Positions 45,145 through 55,400 of a DNA stretch of 64,000 nt are shown piece after piece. The notes beneath the pieces were generated by a model. The model was given only the letters and a program-made list of their open reading frames with translations, was not told where the DNA came from and did no database searches. The position numbers and the translations under genes were made by a program. The stretch covers positions 3,477,001 to 3,541,000 of the forward strand of contig CM029122.1 of NCBI GenBank assembly GCA_016859345.1. The letters run 5' to 3'. Source of the stretch: Istiophorus platypterus (taxonomy: Eukaryota > Chordata > Actinopteri > Istiophoriformes > Istiophoridae). How positions within the stretch are numbered: position 1 is the stretch's first letter; the number at the start of each line of letters is the position of its first letter.

Positions 45145-47702
45145 ATGTCCGGAGGTAGGAGGTTCTTTCCTATGCGTTTTACACAGCTCACATTCTGACA
45201 CTGGTTTGGGTGGGGTGGGGGGGCTGTAACCCTTTCTGTCTGTGTTGTAAATGCTGCGAACGACCGATAGCTGACGATAATGGGGCTCGCTCGGGTCCAG
45301 GAACCACTGATAGCGAAACACTTACAGACACTGACGGGACCCTGAAGTCTGCTCAGTCTCTCTCAGAGACATGCATCTCAGAAGGGTCCACCTCCACCCC
45401 GCCCCCGCCAGGCATCCCCACATGTGACACTACGGTTGGCGCCGACTCGGCACCGTGCGCACCAGCCTTCGCCCGGCCCCGAGATCTGGAGACTGCCGAC
45501 ATGCACGTCATCACCGAAGTCCACGTGGCAGACCTGGACTATCTCGCCGAGGTGAGGTCAAAAACCTAAAGGGCCTGTCAGTATAGTAGCTAAGGAAATA
45601 GGTTAAAACAGACGCTTTTTTAAATTTTAGGAGTTTATCAAACTCAGCACAGCTGAAGTGGAACAGAGGGAGCTGAAGGAGAAGATGAAAAGTTAAAGTA
45701 TCACATACAGACAGTCCCACGTTGAATTTGAGGTGTTGGACTAGTATCTTTCACTATTTTACTTTTTTTCTTCCATCTCTGGCAGTAAAGTGGGGAGGGA
45801 CTGTGACTGTATCCAGTGTGCTCAGCAGGTAGAGCTCTGCATCCTGGACCTGCAGTACGTCATGTGCCAACAGCACTCGCCTCCGCCGAGGGAGAGCGGC
45901 TTGCCGCCAAGCGTGGACATGTGGATCCAACCCAGTCAGCCAGATCAAGGTAGTTCTTTCGCTGCGGCGGCTAACGGGTGTCAGACTCTAATGTTGATAT
46001 GTCAGCCGGGTAGATGCAGATCAGCAGTGCCAGATGTTAAGTCCGACCGGTCTCTGCCTTCATAGGCTGAAGGAACCTGCCACAAACATTGCAAGTGTTC
46101 TGCAGAAACTGGAATCCAACTATAACCAGATGAGGGATAAGAGACTCAGGCCTCTGTCCATTGACTCGGGGAGGACAAGCATAGGGGCCAGTTACATCCC
46201 CGCACAGGTCAGACTGAGCCTCATAAAAAGTAACGTCAGAAAACTTCAAACATTTTACATTTTAGCCACCAGTGTAGCAGCAGTGCTCTGATGTTGTCCC
46301 TGTTTAGATCACGGGCGATATGCTGGGAAATCTTCCTCCTTGGTATCTTAGAACGTATATGCATGTGTGTCTGATTAACTAGGCGCTTGCCTTTGTAGAC
46401 ACTGTAACGTTGTGTTCTTGTCTGATCCTCAGGAGCTCAGCGGAGCCACAGGAGTTTAAAGCATCAGGTGAAGAAAGCTGCCAGGTACAATTCCAGGCCA
46501 AGATGTCAAAGAAGAGAACCACTAATAACACATCCTTGAGCAATTTGTTGCTGCTTCATTGCTGCTAACTGGGTCCAGTTTAGCATTTGGTCCTCATCTG
46601 CTTTAATATTTGGTTCATTTGTTTTTCCAGGACAAGAAGGAGAACGGCAAAGTGAGGAGAGAGGTCTCCAATGACCCCAAGGATAGAGGTGCCGAATGTG
46701 ATCCACACAAGCTGGAAGAAAAGCAGACAACTGGGTGGAAACATCTCTCACACGTTTTTAAAATAATTACCCAGAGGTATCCGATTAAAGTCACAGATTT
46801 CCCATCTTTTCGTGGGACAGGTGCGTCATGCAAAGAGCTGAACACGAGCGAGGTGTGGTACAATGCAGCAGAGGATCTGGGCCCTTCAGGACCTGCAGTG
46901 GCTGACGGGATTGGACGGGACGGGGCCCAGCGGTGATGGCACGAGATAGGACCAACGCTGAGCGGTCAGTGAAGGTAGCTTAAGCTCAGAAGCTGTGTGT
47001 GGAGGATTTTTAATTTATTTTTGATCAGGTAATAGTGGTGAATTTATTGTGAGGAGGCCAAGAGCTTGATGCTCTGCGTTTCCAACCTGCCCAGTAACAT
47101 GACAGAGGTGACTTTGTACTTTTCTGCAGCTTGAAAATCCCCATCAACTGTATTTCTCAAGAGAACAAGTCCTGCCATGGTGTAATTCATTGTTCATCTT
47201 TTAACTAATGAATTGCATGGTGCCATTTTGGCCAGCAGAAGGCAGCACAGGCTTTACCCAAAGCTTTGTGAGTGATGTGATGCTGTGGTTTGAGAAATAC
47301 CAGGTCTCTGTAGTCAGCATCTGTTTTAAGGAATGATATGAGGTGAAAAATCCGTCGTTAACACAAATTAGTTGTGAGGTTGCTCTCACCCCTTTGTCTG
47401 TCGATTAGACTCGTGTTCTGCATGGAGCCGCCACACATGTTCTGCAGCTGACGGCACTAAAAGTCCTAACTAATCAGCTTAAGTTGGCTCAGTCGCTGTA
47501 GCAGAGATGTTTTAATGCCAAAGCAGCAATTTGTCTCCTGGACTGACTCATTAGTGTCAGTGTTAGGATTGTGTGTCTGGGTGGCTGCGCTCTCCAGGGT
47601 TGGACCCGGTGCGGCGGCGTCCTCGGCAACCTGCCCCTCAGGACCATCGGGGAGATGGCGTCCGAGCTCCTGACCGGGCCAGGGAGCGCCGCGCAGTCGT
47701 GA
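45145..47702 (+). CDS. rbm44: RBM44-like RNA-binding protein, possibly disrupted at the RRM
   Basis: RBM44 is a germ-cell RNA-binding protein reported at intercellular bridges in mouse. The proposed exons 45145-45154, 45271-45551, 45631-45691, 45791-45949, 46020-46207, 46308-46354, 46433-46484 and 46631-46932 join without a stop. They contain CAQQVELCILDLQYVMCQQH, then ASVLQKLESNYNQMRDKRLR-PLSIDS and NTSEVWYNAAEDLG, all resembling the middle of RBM44 as I remember it. Downstream, RRM pieces lie at 47062-47113 (LMLCVSNLPSNMTE) and 47274-47333 (VMLWFEKYQVSVVSIC), then a C-terminal exon 47598-47702 with LGNLPLRTIGEMASELL. I could not join the RRM pieces in frame, and one runs into TGA. This is either a pseudogene-like 3' half, sequence errors or exons I misplaced. 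It is far shorter than human RBM44. Confidence 0.55.
45271..45551 (+). CDS. rbm44: rbm44-like exon, acidic Ser/Thr-rich
   Basis: It encodes DDNGARSGPGTTDSETLTDT, a Ser/Thr/Pro-rich stretch and ADMHVITEVHVADLDYLAE. It ends in phase 0 at GAG|gtgagg. The frame is open further upstream, so the true exon start could differ (another acceptor is at 45186). Confidence 0.55.
45631..45691 (+). CDS. rbm44: rbm44-like small exon
   Basis: It encodes EFIKLSTAEVEQRELKEKMK after acceptor aaattttag. The donor is AAAA|gttaaag, a weak site that makes the junction with the next exon uncertain (acceptor gtaaag at 45790 restores the frame). Confidence 0.5.
45791..45949 (+). CDS. rbm44: rbm44-like exon with Cys/His-rich helix
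   Basis: It encodes GRDCDCIQCAQQVELCILDL, QYVMCQQHSPPPRESGLPPS and DMWIQPSQPDQ. The A..VELC.LDLQY.MC..H pattern is the best internal match to RBM44. Donor G|gtagtt. Confidence 0.6.
46020..46207 (+). CDS. rbm44: rbm44-like exon, coiled helix
   Basis: Acceptor tagatgcag at 46019 gives a 70-bp intron and keeps the frame. The exon encodes RLKEPATNIASVLQKLESNY, NQMRDKRLRPLSIDSGRTSI and ends at CAG|gtcaga. Using the stronger-looking acceptor at 46065 would break the frame. Confidence 0.5.
46308..46354 (+). CDS. rbm44: rbm44-like small exon
   Basis: A 47-bp exon between acceptor cctgtttag and donor AAC|gtatat encoding ITGDMLGNLPPWYLR. Including it restores the frame between 46207 and 46433, which supports it. 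Confidence 0.5.
46433..46484 (+). CDS. rbm44: rbm44-like small exon
   Basis: It encodes SSAEPQEFKASGEESCQ between acceptor tcctcag and donor CAG|gtacaa, phase 0 at its end. Confidence 0.5.
46631..46932 (+). CDS. rbm44: rbm44-like exon before the RRM
   Basis: It encodes DKKENGKVRREVSNDPKDRG through NTSEVWYNAAEDLGPSGPAV. The EVWYNA.EDL segment resembles the sequence just before the RRM in RBM44. It must splice at about CAGCG|gtgatg because TGA follows in frame. Confidence 0.55.
47062..47460 (+). pseudogene. rbm44: Fragmented RRM of the rbm44-like gene
   Basis: Three pieces in order resemble parts of one RRM. LMLCVSNLPSNMTE (47071-47113) fits the first strand and RNP2. DVMLWFEKYQVSVVSICFKE (47271-47333) fits the first helix and second strand, and is followed at once by TGA. 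VLHGAATHVLQL (47409-47444) fits the last strand. A one-base shift near 47330 would instead give KNDMR. I could not find splice sites that join the pieces in frame. Confidence 0.4.
47598..47702 (+). CDS. rbm44: rbm44-like C-terminal exon
   Basis: Acceptor gctctccag precedes GWTRCGGVLGNLPLRTIGEM, ASELLTGPGSAAQS and TGA at 47700-47702. The L..LPL.TI.EMAS.LL pattern resembles the RBM44 C-terminus. GC content is higher than in the surrounding sequence, as expected for an exon. Confidence 0.5.
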   Translation, partial: GWTRCGGVLGNLPLRTIGEMASELLTGPGSAAQS

Positions 47703-47831
47703 GGGAGCAGGGCTCAATGCTTGAGAGGCTTAAAGCGTTACCTCTGATCTGTCGTTGAAAGATTTGTTAGAATATCGTCAGAAGCCCTCAGGTTTTCTTT
47801 ACAGCTCAAATATTCCTAAGAAGAGGGAAGC

Positions 47832-48174
47832 AATAAATCTAAAAAAAAAAAGGTGTTAAACTCAGCTGAAAAAGCTAAGATCGCCGTTAAAAGTAGTTAC
47901 AAAACACTTTTATAGTTCACCATTTTGTTCATGGTCATTCCAGGTAGCATCGGATTGTTTTTGGTTGATATTGAGAAGAGAGGTTTTTTTTGTTTGTTTT
48001 TTTTTTGTTTGTTCGTTTTTTGTTTTTTGTAGCATCAGGCTGCCACATCTCAACTTTAGTTCCGCAGTTAAATTTCAAGAAAACAGTTTTCTAAAATGCT
48101 GTTTCAAGTTTGCTTGCAATTCTACCTGCAGCAGAGCAGCATCGTGTTTGTGTTCTAGATTGAGTGTCAATAAA
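47832..48174 (+). terminator. rbm44: Poly(A) signals of the rbm44-like gene
   Basis: AATAAA at 47832-47837 and 48169-48174, 130 and 467 bp after the proposed stop codon. Long T-runs lie between them (47984-48025). Confidence 0.45.
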
Positions 48175-48710
48175 AAGGAGACATGTTGAAATATTTTCTT
48201 ATTTTTTGTTATGTTCTTGTTATGTTGTTATGCTCTCTGGGTCTCAGGGACTAACTGTCCCAAACTGGATTCACTCCTCCAGCCAGGTGAAGACGCCCCC
48301 GACTGACCCAAGACAGGGCCTGAGGTTAGACCAGGTCTCATCCCGCAAATGGACCCCTGGACCGGCCAAGACCACCTCATCGCCAGTCCTCCGTCCTGCC
48401 AGAGGAAAAATGAACTGTCCCTGTTGCAACCAACGTATGGCTCAAACAGTCACACACTGTGTGTGTGAGAGAGAGAGAGAGTGGGAGAGAGAGTTCAACC
48501 ACAACGTGGAAGCCAGGAACGGGTTAATGAAATCCCCGGTCGGAGTGGGCGGGGACTGGAGCTGGGACGCGAACCGGTCGAGCGACGCTCAAACCTGGGA
48601 AAAGAAAAGTCTCTGTCGGAAGTCGAAAGCTTTTCAACTGTGTGTGTATCACCTCCTTCCTCTGGGCCTTGTTTGGTCACCTCGTCACAAGTTGTTGACA
48701 TTTTTGGGTA

Positions 48711-48761
48711 TACACACACACACACACACACACACACATCTATATATATATGTATATATAT
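48711..48761. repeat. (CA)n(TA)n microsatellite
   Basis: A CA run passing into a TA-rich run, about 430 bp upstream of the itgb5 start codon. Confidence 0.95.
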
Positions 48762-48764
48762 TGA

Positions 48765-49189
48765 TCGCACTGGAACCGAGGAATTGCCATGAAACCGACG
48801 GAGAAGTTATGGGAGAAGTAGCCGGGACGCGGACGGCTGCAGCGGCGCCCGGGCGAGGAAAGTCCGCGGAGCTGAGTTCGAGGAGCGGATCGACGGGACG
48901 GGGAGGAGCGCTCTGCTTTCTGTCTTACTGACTTTAGGAAAACAAATAAACAACAACAAAAAAAAAAACAAAAACAAAACGATGGAAAACCGCCCCCCTC
49001 CCTGCACGGATCCTTCGTTGTAGGCGCCTCGGTGGGTCCGGGGATCTGTTATGGTTTACTCCGATCGACGAGTCGGGGGCCCGCAACCGACCAGAGGTCT
49101 GATGGGAAAGTGATCGACCGCGGGGCAGAGACGCACACGGATCCGGCTTTTCCCTCCGACGCGTCGCGACCGGCGCGCCGAGCAGCACC
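48765..49189 (+). promoter_or_regulatory. itgb5: itgb5 promoter and 5' UTR region
   Basis: A GC- and CpG-rich stretch (48800-48910 and 49020-49189), interrupted by an A-rich run at 48945-48980, leads directly into the itgb5 start codon. No intron is needed between the two. The transcription start cannot be placed. Confidence 0.5.
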
Positions 49190-49274
49190 ATGCGGACCCC
49201 GGGGACGCGGACGTGGACGTGGCGAGCGGCTCTGTGCTGCCTGCTCCTGGAAACGTTGGCGCGCACCGCCGGAG
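49190..49274 (+). CDS. itgb5: itgb5 exon 1, signal peptide
   Basis: ATG in context GCACCATGC, a good initiation site. It encodes MRTPGTRTWTWRAALCCLLL, ETLARTAG: a basic start and a hydrophobic core typical of a secretion signal. Donor G|gtagga. Confidence 0.9.
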
Positions 49275-52200
49275 GTAGGACAAAGCAAAGCGGCGCTTGT
49301 CCGCCTTTGCATTTAAAAATATATATAAATATATACATACGTATATGTCTGTGTATATATATATTGTCTCGCGTTATCGGCCCCTTCAGCCCAGCGTCGC
49401 CGGAGCGTTTGGGGAGCAAACACCGGGAGCTCCCCGCCACATGGAGCAACGGGGACACGACGAGCTGGGGGGGGTGTTTGTGTTTACTGGAGGTTTTCAC
49501 AGAGGAGGAGGAAGGGAAAATGCTCCAAATGTGTGCCCCCCCCCCCCTTAAAATTATCAAAACCTAATGTAGCTTCCTAAGAAAATACACCAAACGTGCA
49601 CCTATAATATTAATATAGGTAATATTAAATTTAATATTAAATTTACTTGACAGCCACAGTGATGACAGTGTCAACACTATGTGCCAGTGACCACAAAAAT
49701 GGAAACGCTTGTGTAACCCAGGGTTTCCTTCCTTTGTGGATTGATGGTGTGTAGTTGTAGTTGTTGACGTTGTCCCACGACAGTGCTATTCGTTTCCTTG
49801 GCTTTGCTTATTTTATTTTCGTTTTATTTTACATTTATAGTGTGACATGTAGTAGAAATACTGGTAGCATCTACCAGCATAATGCACCATCACCATAGAG
49901 CTGAAATAAACACCTCCGAGACCAACTGTTAACAAAAACTGAAACGATAATATGCACAGAGTAAGTACTGGATTGCATTACTGAGCTCAGAGGTTTTGGG
50001 TTTTTATTCTAGTCCCTAATTTCAAAGGAAAAAAGAAAAAAAGTCAGTATTGCAAGACATTTGTGATTCTTTTCCCATATGTCTCCATCCCTCTCGCAGG
50101 TCTCAACCTGTGCATGAGTGGCAGTGCTACATCCTGCGAAGAATGTCTGCTGATTCACCCCAGCTGCGCCTGGTGCGCACAAGAGGTAGCTGCATTACAT
50201 CCAGGGTTTACACGCCGAGCGGGCACAGTCTGTGCATGCACGAGTGTGTGTTGAGCCCCCACTCGGGCGTCAGCGGGTCCCTGCAGTCACCCTTGATTGC
50301 GTCTCGGGTGTCACTGCTTTTGAAACGTCCACTGGTGGCTAATACCAGACCTGTGTGTTATCCAGGATTTTGGGCGGTGGCGGACACTGACGTCACGGTG
50401 CGACTTCAGCCAGAACCTGAAGAATAGGGGCTGCGCCCCTGGTTTCATCGAGTACCCCACCAGCAGCATCTTGGTCCTGCAGAACATGCCGCTGAGTTCC
50501 AAGGGGTCCGGGGCGACGCAGTACAACGTCGTCCAGATCATGCCTCAGAAGGTCTCACTCAGCCTGCGGCCAGGTGAGTGTCAGGAATGTTTACAAGTCC
50601 CGGAGAGAAAAAAAAGAGTCTCACAAGCATGAGAAAAATGTAAACAAGCAAAGATGGTCTTGTAAATGTATTTTATGAGTTAAACAAGCTCACGGATTCT
50701 GTCCACCCACCTGTCCAGGCGACCAGACATGGTTCGGACTGCAGGTGAGGCAGGTGGAGGACTACCCGGTGGATCTCTACTACCTGATGGACCTCTCCCT
50801 CTCCATGAAGGACGACCTGGACACCATCCGCAACCTGGGTACAAAGCTGGCCCAGGAGATGGGGAAGCTCACCAGCAACTTCAGGCTGGGCTTCGGCTCC
50901 TTCGTGGACAAAAACATGTCCCCCTTCTCCTACACGGCACCCAAGTATCAGGAGAATCCATGCAACGGGTGGGTAGCGGAGGCAGGATTTACCCCGCGTT
51001 TAAACTGTGCTTCTGGATTAAAAATCCTGATTCACAGACATAGACACAGACACAGACAGATATTGTTTTAATGCAGGTCAAGGTTAGAAGTAGCGTGATA
51101 AAATATTGTAGCTCTGCTAAGAGAAAGTCAAGGCTTTGTGTGAGACTGAGCGCTGCTCTTACTCTTACGTAAATGTTGCAGGAGCTGAAAGGGAAGCCCT
51201 GAAATGATGATTTACACCGGGGCCCACGCAGTTCTGTTTTTGGACCCTCTTGAATCATTCATGCACAGCTGCAAGAATGAAAGATTTTCCACATGCGACA
51301 AAAAAGAAAGAGTGAATGAGCAGTTTCCTAAAATACCCCCCCCCCCCCAGGTGCTCCTTGGCGTCGTTGACAAGGACGAACTGAAAAGGAACAGAACAAA
51401 TGAAGGGTTTTAAAAAAGCTGTAGCACACGATGCTTGCCCTGGAGGTGAAGCCGTGCTGCGCTAACTCGGTGCCCACCATTGCGCATCACTTCCCATCTA
51501 GGTTATGGCCCAGGCTGTGTGCATGCGTGTGCGTGTGTCGGTGTTTGTGTGTCAGTTGCACACAGTCGAGGGCGACGGGGAATAATTAAAGGGGATAGAT
51601 GACGGCGTTGTAACCCCGGACAACACGTCTCACTTCTGCTGTTGCTCACACTGTTCATACAAGATGAGAAACAATAAAAATAGTGGAGTCTTGTACATAG
51701 TCTGATTTTACTTTTTTAAGGCTTGGTGCTGATTTTCCATTTGTTGTAAAAAAAGTCAAGTTCACTGTGTTTATTTTAAACAAATACAGATAAAACAAGG
51801 CCAAACCTTTCTGCTACTGTGAGTATTTCCCTGATATGATGTTGAGAGGCGGGAAAAAAAGGCAAAAACCCTGATCTCATCCTCCCCGTTGCCCCGCACA
51901 GGTACAAGCTCTTCCCCAACTGTGTCCCCACTTTCGGCTTCCGCCACATCCTCTCGCTGACGGACAAGGTGGACCGGTTCAACGAGGAAGTGCAGAAGCA
52001 GATGGTGTCCCGCAACCGGGACGCGCCGGAGGGCGGATTTGACGCCATCCTGCAGGCGGCCGTTTGCAAGGTGACAAATGTCTCACTTCCTAAGCTTTGT
52101 TTTTTTGCTGGAGGCTTACATTCACCCTCTGTGTGCTTTGAGTGCTTCCCGCCAACGAACCCTTGCCTGGTCGCCCTTCAGTAACAATGCAACCTCGTGT

Positions 52201-52376
52201 TTAGATGGAGGGAAAGGCCACCATGAGGCTACCAGGATGCCCCCCCCCGTGACAAGCGCCTGGTCCTATTAGCTTGTTAATTAAAAGCACCATAGTGGAG
52301 ACAGACAGGAAGTGCAGTCCGGTGCAGCTGGTTAAACATGAGGACGAGTCAGTCACAGGCCTCGGTCTCATCCCGG

Positions 52377-52407
<31 letters not shown>

Positions 52408-55400
52408 AAACCCCCCCCCCCTCCCTCCCTCCCCCTCCAAATTTAATTGTTTTCTCCAGGAAGCAAATGACTCCCTGCGAGTAGGTCCAGCTCCTGCCTT
52501 GTAATTTACTCGGGCTGCGCTCTGGTCTGGAGGCCGGGCTGCTCTGGTTTCGCTCAGAGTTTCAGAAATTTGACATGAAGATAACTTCCAAATACATATG
52601 TGACTTAAAATAGTTCAACTGGGTCTAAAACGGCCTTGAATGTGCAGATCTGACTGAGGGAAATATTTAGGTTTTTCATCTTTTATCATGTAAAAATCCT
52701 GCTGGATACAAGTTCAACTTCAGTTCTCCTTCGGTCGTGATTGCTTTTTCTCTTACAACACATGCCTCGACTATGAGCTGGACACAGTTTAATTATTCTC
52801 GCAGCCTAATTGTTTCCTTTTCTACCTCAACAAAGGGGAAAAAAAAAAAGTAATCGTTCCACGTCACGCCCAAAAGGCGCGAGGGCTTTCGCCTCCTGGC
52901 ACGACCCGCTTTCTGTTTTGCTTAGAGAGCGAGAAAGTGGCCACGGCTGCTCCTCTGGTTTGGGCACGGCTCTGTTGTGTGTTGTACTGTCTGAACAATG
53001 GACAAAAAGGACTTACAAAAGCGCCCCCCCCCCACTGGTGGAAATGTTATGTTTCTTTAGCATCACACATTAGTCAGCAAATGCTCAGTCTGCCGCTGCC
53101 CGTTGTTTCCTGCTAATAATGGCCAGACCTTGGCCGGACTGCCGCAGAAAACTCTGGCTGATGTTATGCTTCCACTGTTGTTGTTGTTTTTTTGTTTTTT
53201 TTTGTCGTGTGGGTGTTGTGATCGTTGGTTCCCAAGCTCATGGAAAGGTACAAGTTTTCCATAGTTAATTAGATAATGGCACCATGAGATTTTAATTGTG
53301 CCACACAAGCAAGAACGGTACAAAAACCATCTCCTCTGCGCTTCACCCCTGTTCGCAGGAGAAAATCGGCTGGAGGAAGGAGGCCTACCACCTGCTGGTG
53401 TTTGCTACGGATGATGTGCCTCACCTGGCCTTGGACGGCAGGCTGGGGGGCCTCGTCCAGCCCCATGACGGACATTGTCACCTGGACGACGAGAACGAGT
53501 ACAGCGCCTCCACGAAGATGGTGAGGGGAGAGCGCCCTCGTGAAGGGAGCGGTGCTCTGGGTTCAGCTCAGTCTCACACAAAGAGCTCCCCCCTTATCTC
53601 TGTTTTAAATGAAAATGCTTCTTGGTCCAGTTAAAACAAATGGTGCTACTCTGGCAGCCCCCTCCCACTAGCATAGGAAAAGAAAAGAAAGGGTAAATCA
53701 ACAAAGAAAAATTTAAAAGAAGCAAATGCAGAGTAAGTAAGTAAAAGGAGCATTTGAAAAAAAATTTTTTAACTGTCACACTATCGAGGGAGAACAAACA
53801 AAAAAAAGCAGGCAGGAATGTGCCTTTAACGACACATAGCATCTTTTACCAGGAGCGTTGCCCTGCGACAGATGTGTATTCGCTGGTTTTGCTGCACATT
53901 TTGGAAACGTTTGCACCTAGACGCGACGGAAGCGTGCTAATCCAACTCACAACTCGCTTCATGGCTGCCAGCCCTCTTATTTGTTTTTTTTATCTTTTTT
54001 TTCGTCATTCATTTACCTGTTTATTTTTCATAAAACCCAAAAACTGTCTTTAAATCTTTGTTTTCTTTGGAGTTCTGATCCAGCAGGTACGGGTGTTTCA
54101 TCCCTCCACTGGGGAAGAATCACTCCACTGTTGTTTCAGCTATTTAATAGACTTTTATGAGAGAAAACATTACAGTAACCTCGAGGGGAGGAAAAATTAT
54201 ATTTGAGAAGAAGTCGCCCTGAATATGAATCTGTTGTACTAGCTGCCCATTTTGGCCCCAATCTCGTAGCGGTGGATCCACCCCACGACTTAGGGACTGC
54301 TAACCTGTAATTTACTGTAACACTGTACACATCAGCATTGTTCAATAAACCTCTGATAATTTTCCTCGCAAAATCCGGCCGTGATTTAGACGTGGGAATA
54401 ATGTCCAGCGTTTACTTGGAGAATGACTGGAAGATTTGTCCGATGAACTCTTTAATAACAACGTTTTTCTTTTTGTTTTTTTTTTATGATGGCACGCAAA
54501 CCTTTTTTTTCAAGGATTTACTGGCGCTCTCCACGTGGCTCACCTCCAAGTCTTCATCAGAGGTGTGATTGCTTTTTACTTTCAGCGTGTGCTGGCCAAA
54601 TCCGTCCTCATCCCTCGAATCCTTTGGCCCAACTCTCTCAAGAAAAGCTTTGAGGGGTGCGGGAGCTAGGAGAGCCCGTGGGGGAGTCATCGCAAATGCT
54701 TCCACTACCCGGAAGCTACAAGTGGAAACTGAAGAATCAACTCTGGACTTTGCAAATGCACAGCCCGAGAGCATGTAGCTGTAAAGACAAACTATTTCTT
54801 TCTCTGTCCGGCATCTTTCAGCCAGACTCTTCCAACTGGGCTGAAACCAGGGGAAGAGTTTTGATATGAGTTACATCAATCAGGGGCCGATGGACATCTT
54901 TTAAAATCGAATTCAGTCAGAGTAAACAAAGGAAGCCTTTCATTCGTGGTAAGATAGTAGAGTGCGGGGAAAAGGCCTGTGGAGTAAGGCAATGAAAAAT
55001 AGATCGATATCATGTGAACGGTTCTGTGCCCCTGTTTAAAAAGGGGATTTTAAAAACCTTTTCTCATTCTTTTTTTTTTTTTTTTGGTTCATTCTCTGGA
55101 ATAAAGCTGAATGCCAGAAGAGAGATTGATGGCCCTGTGTATATCGTATGAGAGCCACAGCATGGATCCGCTGTTGTGAGAGGAGGGGATTAATCTTGAG
55201 ATCCCTATTTTAGTTTTTGTTTCATTGATTTTACTCCTATTATCCCTTAAACGAGTTAGAAACGACTTGTCTCAATGTTTGTTTGGTCACGTTGTTCAGC
55301 TCTTCCTCCGTTTTTTTAGTTAGGATCACTGAGTTTTGTTGGGGGTTTTTTGTTTGCTCCTCCCTCTCAAATAGAAATCTCAGTAGGGATCCTATCGCGT

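Noticed and set aside
48164..48931. A 255-codon open frame between rbm44-like and itgb5
   Set aside because: It runs through a CA/TA microsatellite and a GA-rich tract, shows no family resemblance and overlaps the itgb5 promoter region. Chance open frame.
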